This document shows positions 7,632 through 15,153 of a stretch of 31,519 nucleotides of DNA, piece after piece (positions within the stretch are counted from its first letter, which is position 1; the number at the start of each line of letters is the position of its first letter). The notes below the pieces were generated by a model, which was given only the letters and a program-made list of their open reading frames with translations, ran no database searches and was not told the DNA's origin. This DNA comes from Spirochaetes bacterium RBG_16_67_19 (GTDB lineage: Bacteria; Spirochaetota; Spirochaetia; SZUA-6; DRHE01), in assembly GCA_001829505.1 (NCBI GenBank), contig MIBK01000104.1:12502-44020 (forward strand), written 5' to 3'. Both the position numbers and the translations under genes were made by a program.

Positions 7632-8193
7632 TGCCGATCTCGAACAGGAAGCAGCCGCTGCAGTTGACCACGCGCGTGCCGCCAACGGTCGTGATCCGCT
7701 CTTCAGGGCGCTCGAAGCTGGCGTGCACATGGCCGTGCAGGAAGTAGGCGGGGGCGTAGCGTTGGATGAGGCGCCGGAAAGTCTGGAAGCCCTGGTGGCA
7801 GGGGTCCTCGCGGTCGTGGATGCGGCGGGGCGGGGCGTGGGTCACCATGACGTCCACCCCCGCACGCAAGAAACTCCCCATGCGCCGGGCCAGCCCGCGC
7901 ATCTGGGCCTCGGTGTACTGCAGCGGGCCGCCGTTGTACCAGCGGGATCCTTCGAAGCCGGCCAGGCGCAGGCCGCGGAACTGCTCCAGCCGGCAGTGCA
8001 GGTTGAGCAGGCCTTCCGGCTCCCGCTCGCGCAGGCGCAGGTCGTGGTTGCCGCACACATAGTAGACCGGCGCGTCCAGGCTCCGGGCCAGCTGGGCCAG
8101 GTGCTCCGGGGGCAGGTCGCCGCAGGAGAGGATCAGGTCCACGCCGGCGGAAGGCGCCGGAGCCGCGAAATCGGCCACCGCCAGGACGCGCAT
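7612..8193 (-). CDS. Metallophosphoesterase of the calcineurin-like fold
   Basis: A 193-residue predicted phosphoesterase. Visible motifs are CGDLPP (residues 24-29), CGNHD (47-51), VTHAPP and HGHVH, matching metal-binding motifs II to V of the calcineurin-like superfamily. Motif I, normally D-x-H, reads ADFAAP and lacks the histidine, as in a known subgroup whose motif I begins VADE. The start at 8193 is set by the first beta strand MRVLAVAD. No Shine-Dalgarno sequence precedes it, and a TACATT -10-like element 10 bases upstream on the minus strand suggests a near-leaderless transcript. The 3' end overlaps the ParB/AsnC fusion gene by 20 bp, so the two are probably cotranscribed. The substrate could be a nucleotide or a phosphoprotein. 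Confidence 0.82.
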   Translation of the reverse strand: MRVLAVADFAAPAPSAGVDLILSCGDLPPEHLAQLARSLDAPVYYVCGNHDLRLREREPEGLLNLHCRLEQFRGLRLAGFEGSRWYNGGPLQYTEAQMRGLARRMGSFLRAGVDVMVTHAPPRRIHDREDPCHQGFQTFRRLIQRYAPAYFLHGHVHASFERPEERITTVGGTRVVNCSGCFLFEIGNESRPA

Positions 8194-8302
8194 GCTACGA
8201 CTGAATGTACTGCGGCCGCGGAGCGGCGAACAGCGTCCGCTCGCCGGCAAGGTGGACGATGCACCGAGTTGAGGCGCCCATTAGGCGAGCCGTGAAAAGC
8301 AG

Positions 8303-8331
8303 TTGACAGATGCCGTGAGCAGATATATGAT
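8303..8331 (+). promoter_or_regulatory. Consensus promoter of the TetR-aminotransferase-AOR operon
   Basis: TTGACA at 8303-8308, a 17-bp spacer and TATGAT at 8326-8331. The predicted start near 8338 falls inside the palindrome at 8331-8350, so a bound repressor would block initiation. The leader before the ATG at 8353 is about 15 nt and has no Shine-Dalgarno sequence. Confidence 0.75.
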
Positions 8332-8350
8332 TGTTTGATCAATCAAACAA
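8331..8350. promoter_or_regulatory. Palindromic operator, probably bound by the adjacent TetR protein
   Basis: TTGTTTGATCAATCAAACAA has perfect 9-bp arms around a central CA. It begins on the last base of the -10 and covers the predicted transcription start. Its size and place are typical of TetR autoregulation. A 16/20 match lies at 21806-21825 in the promoter of the ribose-type transporter operon. Confidence 0.7.
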
Positions 8351-8352
8351 AA

Positions 8353-8964
8353 ATGGGCAGAAAAGACAAATCCGAGGAGCGGCGCAAAGAGATCTTGGAA
8401 GCCTGCTACCAGGTGGTAGCCAGGAAAGGTCTGGAGGGGGCGACCCTGAAAAGCATCGGCAAGGAAATGGGCGTAGCGCCCAGTCTGCTGATGCACTACT
8501 TCGCCAGCAAGGAGGAGCTGATCCAGTCGCTGGTCGATTTCATGATCCAGAAGATGGACTTCACCTTCCTGGAGCGCATGCGGCACATTCCCACCGCCAG
8601 GGAGAGGCTGGACCTATTCCTCGAGAAGAATCTGAGCTTCGAGCTTCCCGACGCGGTGGACAACAAAGTGTATTACGGCGCCTTCTACCTTTCCATCGGC
8701 GACGAGCGCGTTCGGCAAAGCTTCCGCAGGGTCTATGACCACGACCGGGCCGTGCTTTCGCGGCTTCTCACGGATTACGCCGCGGAGGCGGGCATCAGGG
8801 ACCTGAGTCCCGACCTGCAGGCCATCCAGATCATTGCCCTTTTCGAGGGGCTGTACCTCTACAAGGTCGTGTACGGCGACACCCGGGAGCTGCGGGACGC
8901 GGCGGACGGGGTGCGGCAGATCATCTGGCGGAACCTGCAGGCCGCGGTGCCTGCACCAAAATAG
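8353..8964 (+). CDS. TetR-family transcriptional regulator
   Basis: A 203-residue TetR/AcrR repressor. The helix-turn-helix lies at residues about 17-60 and ends in the family signature VAPSLLMHYFASKEELIQSLVDFM. The rest is the all-helical ligand-binding and dimerisation domain. ATG at 8353 is preferred over the in-frame TTG at 8335 because the TTG lies inside the operator and before the predicted transcription start. The gene heads an operon with the aminotransferase (9-bp gap) and the AOR (1-bp overlap), so it probably controls them and itself through the palindrome at 8331. The related site at 21806 suggests it also controls the ribose-type transporter. The ligand is unknown; a pathway intermediate such as the imported amine or its aldehyde is plausible. 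Confidence 0.88.
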   Translation: MGRKDKSEERRKEILEACYQVVARKGLEGATLKSIGKEMGVAPSLLMHYFASKEELIQSLVDFMIQKMDFTFLERMRHIPTARERLDLFLEKNLSFELPDAVDNKVYYGAFYLSIGDERVRQSFRRVYDHDRAVLSRLLTDYAAEAGIRDLSPDLQAIQIIALFEGLYLYKVVYGDTRELRDAADGVRQIIWRNLQAAVPAPK

Positions 8965-8973
8965 GAGGAGCAC

Positions 8974-10311
8974 ATGGGGTTTTTCGAGGATTACGTTGCC
9001 CGCACACCGGCTTCCGCCAAGGAGGCCAAGCGGGCCCAGGCCATCATCCCCGGCGGGGTGGGCAGCGCCATCCAGTTCTGGCAGCCCTACCCGATCTACG
9101 TCCAGGACAGCAAGGGGCCGTACGTCTGGGACATGGACGGCAACAAGTACATCGATTACTGCATGTGCTACGCCGCCATGGTGGCCGGGCACGCCGACCC
9201 GGTCATCGCCGCCGCGATCACCGAGCAGGCAAAACACGGCACTCTGTACGGGCTGCCCGCCGCCGGAGCCACCGATCTGGCCGAGGAGATCCACCGCCGC
9301 TACCCGGTCATCGACATGCTGCGCTTCACCCAGTCCGGGGTGGAGGCCACCATGTACGCCGTGCGCCTGGCCCGGGCCGCCACCCAGAAGCTGGGAGTGC
9401 TCAAGGTGGAGGGCGCCTACCACGGGGCCAATGACATGCTGCTGGTGAGCTGCGCGGTGCCCCAGAACACCCCGGCCGGCCCGGAGTGGCTGCCCTCCTC
9501 CTACGTGGAGAGCGCCGGCATCCCGCCCGGGGCCTCCCAGCACACCTACGTCGTGCAGTTCAACCACCTCGAGAGCCTGGAGTACCAGCTCAAGAAGCAC
9601 GAGGGGGAGATCGCCTGCTTCATCCTGGAGCCCTGCATGACCAATGGCGGGGTGATCCCGCCGGACCCCGGCTATCTCGCGAAGGTGCGCGAGCTCACCC
9701 GCAAGTACAACGTGCTGCTGATCTTCGACGAGGTGAAGATCGGCTGCCGCATCGCCTCCGGTGGGGCCTGCGAGAAGTACGCCATCGAGCCGGACTTGGT
9801 GACCCTGGCCAAGGCCATCGGCGGGGGCACGCCCCTGGGGGCCTTCGGCGGGCGGCGCGACCTGATGGAGCTGATCACCCCGCTGGGACCGGCGGTGCAC
9901 TTCGGCACCTACAACGCCAATCCCCTGTGCTGCGCGGCGGGCCTGGCCTGCCTGACCAAGGTGCTGACCAAGGACAAGTACAAGGAGATGGACCGCCTGG
10001 GCGCCAAGTACGCGGCGGGCCTGGAGTCCATCATCAAGAACCTGGGCCTCCCGGCCAGCGTGACCCACGAGGGACCGCTGGGGGGCATCCAGTTCGTGCC
10101 GGAGAAGCCGCACACTTACCGGCAGGCCAACCGCTACAACCGGATGATGTGGCGGGAGTATTGGTACGGCATGCTCAGCAAGGGGGTCATCCCCATGGGC
10201 AGCGGCTGGTTCGAGGAGTATTCGATCTCGGCCGCCCACAGTGAGAAGGACATCGACGACACCCTCGGCATCACCGAGGACGTGCTCAAGGCCATTAAGA
10301 GGATGCTCTGA
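8974..10311 (+). CDS. Class III PLP aminotransferase, glutamate-1-semialdehyde aminomutase-like
   Basis: A 445-residue PLP enzyme of the class III omega-aminotransferase group, closest by eye to the glutamate-1-semialdehyde 2,1-aminomutase branch (opening IPGGVGSAIQFW, then WDMDGNKYIDY). PLP residues are Asp252 in LIFDEVKIG and the Schiff-base Lys280 in LAKAIGGG. A true aminomutase is unlikely, because no other haem-synthesis gene is nearby and the next gene is an aldehyde oxidoreductase with a 1-bp overlap (TGATG at 10309-10313). The pair fits amine to aldehyde to carboxylate: this enzyme would move the amino group of an omega-amine or beta-amino acid to pyruvate or 2-oxoglutarate. GGAGGAG stands 6 bases before ATG 8974. 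Amino donor unknown. Confidence 0.85.
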   Translation: MGFFEDYVARTPASAKEAKRAQAIIPGGVGSAIQFWQPYPIYVQDSKGPYVWDMDGNKYIDYCMCYAAMVAGHADPVIAAAITEQAKHGTLYGLPAAGATDLAEEIHRRYPVIDMLRFTQSGVEATMYAVRLARAATQKLGVLKVEGAYHGANDMLLVSCAVPQNTPAGPEWLPSSYVESAGIPPGASQHTYVVQFNHLESLEYQLKKHEGEIACFILEPCMTNGGVIPPDPGYLAKVRELTRKYNVLLIFDEVKIGCRIASGGACEKYAIEPDLVTLAKAIGGGTPLGAFGGRRDLMELITPLGPAVHFGTYNANPLCCAAGLACLTKVLTKDKYKEMDRLGAKYAAGLESIIKNLGLPASVTHEGPLGGIQFVPEKPHTYRQANRYNRMMWREYWYGMLSKGVIPMGSGWFEEYSISAAHSEKDIDDTLGITEDVLKAIKRML

Positions 10312-12140
10312 TGGACGCGGTCACCGGAAAACTGCTTTCGGTGGACTTGAACAAGGGGGCCTGCATCGCGGAGGAGCTCCCTCAGGACTTGTACCGGGAG
10401 TACCTGGGCGGTTACGGGCTGGGCGTGAAGCTGCTGCTGGAGCGCATGGACCCGGCCTGCGATCCGTTGGGCCCGGGCAACATCCTGGGCTTCGCCGCCG
10501 GCTACCTCACCGGCACCGGAGCCTATATCGCCTCGCGCTTCATGGTGTTCGGCAAGTCGCCTTCTACGCATGGCTGGGGGGACGCCAACTGCGGCGGCCA
10601 TTTCGGCAGGAAGCTGAAGGAGTCGGGCTACGACACGATCCTGTTTCTCGGGCAGTCGAGGAAGCCGGTCTACCTGCTGGTGGACCAGGGTAAGGCCACG
10701 ATCGAAAAGGCGGATGAGTTGTGGGGCCAGGACACCTATCGGACCGAGGACGCGCTGAAGCAGAGGCATGGCGCGGACTGCCAGGTGGCCTGCATCGGCC
10801 CGGCGGGGGAGAAGCTTTCGGCGATCGCGGGCATCTCCACGGACAAGGGCCGTTTCGCCGCCCGTTCGGCGCTGGGCGCGGTCATGGGCTCCAAGAAGCT
10901 CAAGGCGGTGGTCGTCAAAGGCAGCCTGCCTATCGCGCTGGCCAACGGACAGAGGATGCGCGAGCTGCGCAAGCAACACCTCTCCGCGTTCCAGGGGGAC
11001 TTCGGGGCCACCCTCACCAAGTACGGCACGCCGATGTTCTACGAGGGTTGCCTGAAGGTGGGCGACACCCCGATCAGGAACTGGTCGGAGTCCATCGAGG
11101 CGCTGCCGAACTGCAAGGTCACCGCGGAAAAGGTGCTGGAGTACCAGCTCAAGCGCTACGCCTGCAACGGTTGCCCCATCGGCTGCGGAGGGCACGTGCA
11201 GGTGAAGGAGGGGCCCTTCCGTACCGAGACGGCGGTGCACAAGGTGGAGTACGAGACCATGGGCCTCATGGGCTCAAATCTCATGGTAGACGACGCGGAG
11301 GCGCTGATCCGCATCAACGACCTGTGCAACCGCTACGGCATGGACACCATCGGCTGCGGCGGCCTGTGCGCCTACGCCATCGAGTGCTTTGAACGGGGGC
11401 TGATCACCACGAGGCAGACCGGCGGCCTGAAGCTGGCCTGGGGCGACGCAGCGGGGATCATCGCCCTGGTCGAGCTGATCGGCAAGGCCGAGGGCATTGG
11501 CGCGATCCTGGCCAAGGGCTTCGAGGATGCGGTGCGGGTGTTCGGCCAGGCCACCGCCCCGTACGCTATGGCCGTACGCAATGAGGGCCTGCCGGCCCAC
11601 GACCCGCGCTGGCACGCCAGCCTGGCACTGACTTACTACTTCGATCCGACGCCGGCACGGCACTGCCAGGGTTCGCTGGCCTTCCCGCTAGCCGGGTATG
11701 CTGTCGAGGGGGTCACCCCCCACCAGTGCACCGGGCTGGCGAAACAGCACCACGAGAACGCCAACCTCAGCCATGCGTTGAACGCCCTTGGGCTTTGCCT
11801 GTTCGGCTACGCCATGCTGGACTACAAGGCGGTGCCCGACTTCCTGACGGCCGCCGACGGCGCCGCCTGGAGCGTGGAGGACCTGGCCACGGCGGGCCTG
11901 CGCATCGCCATGGCCCGCTTCCTGTTCAATGCCCGGGCGGGGATCGTCGCGGGCCAGGGAAGCTTCCCGGGGCGCGCGCTGGGCAAGCCGCCGCTGGCGG
12001 CCGGCGAAACCAAGGGCGTGCAGGTCGACCTGGACACTATGGTGCGCGAATACCAGGAGCTGCTGGGCGCGGACCCCAAGACCGGCCTGCCGCCCATGAA
12101 GGTGCTGCAGGAGCTGGGGCTGGCCGGCTATCTGAGATAG
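10311..12140 (+). CDS. aor: Tungsten-type aldehyde:ferredoxin oxidoreductase
   Basis: A 609-residue member of the AOR family, tungstopterin enzymes that oxidise aldehydes to acids and reduce ferredoxin in the cytoplasm of anaerobes. The N-terminal domain (GGYGLGVKLLLERM, then the glycine-rich pterin-contacting stretch around NCGGHFG) is typical. The [4Fe-4S] ligands are C285-x2-C288-x3-C292 in YACNGCPIGCGG and Cys496 in LGLCLF, at the spacing seen in Pyrococcus AOR. Length is normal. The start overlaps the aminotransferase stop by one base, so translation is coupled and the aldehyde product of that enzyme is the obvious substrate. The reduced ferredoxin made here could power the low-potential activation of the corrinoid protein encoded downstream (inference). 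It ends 10 bp before the convergent GntR gene. Confidence 0.92.
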   Translation: MDAVTGKLLSVDLNKGACIAEELPQDLYREYLGGYGLGVKLLLERMDPACDPLGPGNILGFAAGYLTGTGAYIASRFMVFGKSPSTHGWGDANCGGHFGRKLKESGYDTILFLGQSRKPVYLLVDQGKATIEKADELWGQDTYRTEDALKQRHGADCQVACIGPAGEKLSAIAGISTDKGRFAARSALGAVMGSKKLKAVVVKGSLPIALANGQRMRELRKQHLSAFQGDFGATLTKYGTPMFYEGCLKVGDTPIRNWSESIEALPNCKVTAEKVLEYQLKRYACNGCPIGCGGHVQVKEGPFRTETAVHKVEYETMGLMGSNLMVDDAEALIRINDLCNRYGMDTIGCGGLCAYAIECFERGLITTRQTGGLKLAWGDAAGIIALVELIGKAEGIGAILAKGFEDAVRVFGQATAPYAMAVRNEGLPAHDPRWHASLALTYYFDPTPARHCQGSLAFPLAGYAVEGVTPHQCTGLAKQHHENANLSHALNALGLCLFGYAMLDYKAVPDFLTAADGAAWSVEDLATAGLRIAMARFLFNARAGIVAGQGSFPGRALGKPPLAAGETKGVQVDLDTMVREYQELLGADPKTGLPPMKVLQELGLAGYLR

Positions 12141-12150
12141 AGCGGCCGGT

Positions 12151-12810
12151 TCACCCTCCGGGTCGTTGTTGCAGGCGCTCGGCCAGCTCGCGGGCCGAGC
12201 TGGACAGGTCGCACTCCAGCCACCTGCCGGCTTCCTGAGGATTGGCCTCCCGCAGCGCGGCCAACAGCCCTTCGTGGAAGGGGTCGTGAGTGTGCACGTC
12301 GATCTTCAGGTAGAGGTACATGTAGGGGCTGATCCGGTGCCCCAAGTCGTCGATGATCTCGCACAGGATCGGCTTTTCGGCGCTCTGGTAGATGGCGCGG
12401 TGGAACTCCAGATTCTTCTCCAAGTACAACTCGCGATCCTGGCAGGCCTTCATCTCGCCAAGCGTCCGCCCCAGGCTCTCCAGCGTTTCCGGCGGACAGT
12501 GCCTCGCGGCCTCCTGGGCCGCGGCCACCTCGAGCTTGATGCGGATTTCGAAAAGTTCTTTCAGATCTTCGATCGACAGGTTGCGGATCGTGAGGCGCCG
12601 GTTCTTCTGGATGTGGATGAGGTTCTTGGCCTCCAGCGCCTTCAATGCCGTGCGCACCGGCATCAGGCTGACGTTAAGGCCCTCGGCCAATTCGGTGATG
12701 GTCACGGAGGACCCGGGAGAGAGCTTGCCGGAGACGATGGCCTGCAGGATTTCGCTGTAGACCTTCTTTTCCAGGGTTGAATGTGTTACCGAATTCAGCT
12801 GATCCAACAC
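12151..12810 (-). CDS. GntR-family (FCD) transcriptional regulator
   Basis: A 219-residue regulator with an N-terminal winged helix (VTITELAEGLNVSLMPVRTALKALEAKNLI) and a C-terminal all-helical FCD ligand-binding domain with metal-site residues in ELFEIRIKLE, LEFHRAIYQSA and DPFHEGLLAAL. FCD regulators usually sense carboxylates or sugar acids. Two GTG starts are possible. 12810 is chosen because GAGGAG lies 9 bases before it and the proposed promoter would start transcription near 12827, inside the longer version that begins at 12831. The gene is divergent from the Liv transporter and convergent with the AOR. A TTGATCAA palindrome in its own promoter, with an 11-bp match in the corrinoid-module promoter, makes it a candidate regulator of both. 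Confidence 0.86.
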   Translation of the reverse strand: MLDQLNSVTHSTLEKKVYSEILQAIVSGKLSPGSSVTITELAEGLNVSLMPVRTALKALEAKNLIHIQKNRRLTIRNLSIEDLKELFEIRIKLEVAAAQEAARHCPPETLESLGRTLGEMKACQDRELYLEKNLEFHRAIYQSAEKPILCEIIDDLGHRISPYMYLYLKIDVHTHDPFHEGLLAALREANPQEAGRWLECDLSSSARELAERLQQRPGG

Positions 12811-12833
12811 GTGGCTTTGCTCCTCTGTCACCT

Positions 12834-12862
12834 AGGATAACAGGTATTGATCAAATATCCAA
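12834..12862 (-). promoter_or_regulatory. Candidate promoter of the GntR gene with embedded palindrome
   Basis: On the minus strand, TTGGAT (12862-12857), a 17-bp spacer and TATCCT (12839-12834). The spacer contains the 8-bp palindrome TTGATCAA at 12847-12854. On the plus strand the site extends to TGATCAAATAT (12848-12858), identical to 17608-17618. A regulator bound here would cover the spacer and block RNA polymerase. Confidence 0.45.
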
Positions 12863-12934
12863 TTGCCCGGAAACGGTGATTTCTGTTGATTCCAAATAGT
12901 GAGAATGGCCGTCAGGGAGACAAGAAAAATTCCA

Positions 12935-12963
12935 TTGACGGCTGGAACGGCAGCGGTTAGGCT
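12935..12963 (+). promoter_or_regulatory. Candidate promoter of the Liv transporter operon
   Basis: TTGACG at 12935-12940, a 17-bp spacer and TAGGCT at 12958-12963. The predicted start near 12970 gives an 18-nt leader that contains AAGGAGGA. The nonamer TTGACGGCT at this -35 recurs exactly at the -35 of the corrinoid module (17588-17596). Confidence 0.5.
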
Positions 12964-12987
12964 GGACCGATTCTCAAGGAGGAACCT

Positions 12988-14232
12988 ATGAGCAGAAGTC
13001 GTCTGGTTCTGGTTCTGATGCTGGGCCTTCTCGTCGTGGTCTCGGGCGTTTTCGCCGCCCCCAAGCAGCTCGTCGTGGGCTGCCTCGAGCCGCTGACCGG
13101 CTCGTACGCGGTGTTCGGCACCGAAGCCAAAATCGGGATGGAGATCGCCATCCAGCACATCAATGCCGCCGGCGGCATCAAGTCCCTGGGCGGCGCAACG
13201 CTGAAGCTCGTGGCCGAGGATTGCGGCGAGTCGCCGGACACCGCGAAACTCAGCGCGGAGAGCCTGATCAGCAAGAATAAACCGGTGGCCATCCTGGGGC
13301 TGTACATCAGCCGGCTGACCATTCCGGTATCGGAAGTCACGGACCGCAACAAGGTCATCCTGGTCGCGGACGCCCTGGCCGACAACCTCACCCAGATCGG
13401 CCGCCGCTACCTGTTCCGGCCCTCGGCCAACGCCGGGCAGTACGGGGCCTCGGCCGTGGAGTTCGTGGTGGACATCGCCAAGAAGAAGGGCGTGGCCGTC
13501 AACCGCGTCGCGATAATCAACGAGGACTCCTCCTTCGGGCACAGCGTGGCCATGGGGGCGGTGAACGCCGCGTTGAAGAACAAGCTGACCATCGTGTACC
13601 AGAAGGAATACCCCTACGACCTGTCCGACGCCACGGCGATCGTCTCCGACATCGTCGCCGCCAAGCCGGACGTGGTGTTCCACTGCCCGTACTTCATGGA
13701 TGCCATCCTGTTCGCCAAGACCATCCGGGAGGGCGGGAGGATACCCAAGTTCGTGGCCGGCATGGGGGCCTGCGGCTACGCCGACGCCAACTCCATCGAA
13801 TCCATGGGCGACACGGACAACTTCTACACCAACACCTACGGCTACAACCCGGAGAAGGACAACGCGGCGAACAAGAAGTTCGTCGCCGATTTCAAGGCCA
13901 AGACCGGGCACATCCCCTCGGACGCCCCGGGCATGAACTACTACGCCATGTGGGTGCTGAAGGAGGCCCTGGAGCTCTCCGGGAAGCTGTTCCCGAAAGA
14001 CCCGCTGAAACCCGACAACCTGCGGGAAGCCTTCCTGAAGCTGGAGATCACCTCCGGCCCCGCGGTGGACACCTTCCCGAGCGCCTCCATCCGCTTCAAC
14101 AGCACGGGCGACAATCCCGACGCCAAGGCGGTGGTCATGCAGGTGCTGGACGGCCAGACCAGAGTGGTGTGGCCATTCGAAACCGCCCAGGCGCAGGCAG
14201 TATTCCCGCGCCCGGACGCCAGCAAGTACTAG
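12988..14232 (+). CDS. livK: Periplasmic branched-chain-amino-acid-type binding protein (LivK-like)
   Basis: A 414-residue solute-binding protein of the Leu/Ile/Val receptor family (Peripla_BP_6). Residues 1-23 are a signal peptide ending ...GVFA, with no cysteine lipobox, so the protein should be free in a periplasm. The mature part has the typical opening LVVGCLEPLTGSYAVFGTEAKIGMEIAIQHINAAGG. Such receptors bind amino acids, amides, urea or aromatic acids, and the true ligand cannot be read here. Context suggests a methylated amine or amino acid, since the operon lies between an amine-catabolic operon and a corrinoid demethylation module. AAGGAGGA precedes the ATG. A strong hairpin directly after the stop probably protects this mRNA segment or attenuates the permease genes. 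Confidence 0.9.
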   Translation: MSRSRLVLVLMLGLLVVVSGVFAAPKQLVVGCLEPLTGSYAVFGTEAKIGMEIAIQHINAAGGIKSLGGATLKLVAEDCGESPDTAKLSAESLISKNKPVAILGLYISRLTIPVSEVTDRNKVILVADALADNLTQIGRRYLFRPSANAGQYGASAVEFVVDIAKKKGVAVNRVAIINEDSSFGHSVAMGAVNAALKNKLTIVYQKEYPYDLSDATAIVSDIVAAKPDVVFHCPYFMDAILFAKTIREGGRIPKFVAGMGACGYADANSIESMGDTDNFYTNTYGYNPEKDNAANKKFVADFKAKTGHIPSDAPGMNYYAMWVLKEALELSGKLFPKDPLKPDNLREAFLKLEITSGPAVDTFPSASIRFNSTGDNPDAKAVVMQVLDGQTRVVWPFETAQAQAVFPRPDASKY

Positions 14233-14245
14233 CAATGTAAAGGAT

Positions 14246-14270
14246 GCCGGCCGGGTGACCCCCGGCCGGC
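14246..14270 (+). terminator. Strong hairpin after livK (attenuator or 3' stabiliser)
   Basis: GCCGGCCGGG (14246-14255) pairs perfectly with CCCGGCCGGC (14261-14270) around a 5-nt loop, followed by CTTTTCT. It looks like an intrinsic terminator, but it stands between livK and livH of one operon. Partial termination would give more binding protein than permease. Confidence 0.7.
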
Positions 14271-14289
14271 CTTTTCTCGAGAATTTTCA

Positions 14290-15153
14290 ATGATCGTCAA
14301 CATTCTGCAAAGCGTGGCGGACGGGGCCCTGATGGGCTGCGTCTACGCGCTGATCGCCCTGGGGCTGTCGCTCATCTTCGGGGTCCTGAACATCGTCAAT
14401 TTCGCCCACGGCGATTTCGTGATGCTGTCCATGTACCTGACCTTCTGGGCGAGCACCTACCTGTCGCTGGACGCGGTGTTCACCCCGTTGATCACGATCC
14501 CGCTGCTTTTCGGCCTGGGGGTGCTGATCTATTACTCGATCATCCAGAAGACCCTGCGGGAACGGTTCGTCGTGCAGGTCGCGGTCACCGTCGGGCTGAT
14601 GACCTTCCTGCGGGCGTTCGCCCAACTGGTCTGGGAGGCCCGCCCCAGAGCCCTGAAGTTTTCGATAATACAGGGCAACTTCCCTCTCGGGCCGTTCACG
14701 GTCCTGCTCTCCCGCCTGATCTCGGCCTCCCTGAGCATCGTGGCCGTGGTCGCAGTGGCGATGTTCCTGAAGTACTCCTGGCTGGGCCGCTCCATCCGGG
14801 CGGCCTCCGACGACGCGGACGCCGCCTCCCTGATGGGAGTCAACATCCGCTGGACCTACGCCTTCGCCTTCGCCATGGGCTCGGCGCTGACCGCCCTGGC
14901 CGGCGGCCTGCTGATGACCTTCCAGCAGGTCGACCCGACCATGGGGCTGCGCTTCGGCCTCTTGAGCTGGTGCATCCTGGCCCTGAGCGGCCTGGGCTCG
15001 ATTTCCGGGCTGCTGATCTCGGGGGTGATCGTCGGCGTGGCCGAGGCCCTGACCGTGGCCTACTGGGAGCCGCGAGCCCGCTCCCTGATCGTGTACCTGA
15101 TCTTCGTGGTGATCCTGTGGCTGCGGCCCCGAGGACTGTTCGGGAGGAAATAG
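14290..15153 (+). CDS. livH: Branched-chain-type ABC transporter permease (LivH-like)
   Basis: A 287-residue inner-membrane permease with about eight hydrophobic helices. Diagnostic stretches are the opening GALMGCVYALIALGLSLIFGVLNIVNFAHGDF and the cytoplasmic coupling region SWLGRSIRAASDDADAASLMGVN, which contacts the ATPase pair. It works with LivM, LivG and LivF to import whatever LivK binds. It starts 57 bp after livK, behind the hairpin, with only a weak ribosome site. The TAG stop overlaps the GTG start of livM by one base, preceded by GGGAGG inside the livH end, so LivH and LivM synthesis is coupled. Confidence 0.92.
   Translation: MIVNILQSVADGALMGCVYALIALGLSLIFGVLNIVNFAHGDFVMLSMYLTFWASTYLSLDAVFTPLITIPLLFGLGVLIYYSIIQKTLRERFVVQVAVTVGLMTFLRAFAQLVWEARPRALKFSIIQGNFPLGPFTVLLSRLISASLSIVAVVAVAMFLKYSWLGRSIRAASDDADAASLMGVNIRWTYAFAFAMGSALTALAGGLLMTFQQVDPTMGLRFGLLSWCILALSGLGSISGLLISGVIVGVAEALTVAYWEPRARSLIVYLIFVVILWLRPRGLFGRK

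Noticed and set aside
8614..10239. Long minus-strand open frame (541 codons) opposite the aminotransferase gene
   Set aside because: Antisense shadow with GC-driven composition and no motif; the plus-strand aminotransferase has intact PLP residues.
8974..10311. Glutamate-1-semialdehyde aminomutase for haem synthesis (hemL)
   Set aside because: No other tetrapyrrole gene is nearby, and the gene is coupled to an aldehyde oxidoreductase under a TetR operator, which fits catabolism.
12988..14232. Possibility that the Liv-type receptor is a lipoprotein of a monoderm organism
   Set aside because: No cysteine follows the hydrophobic core; cleavage after GVFA is the normal type for free periplasmic proteins.
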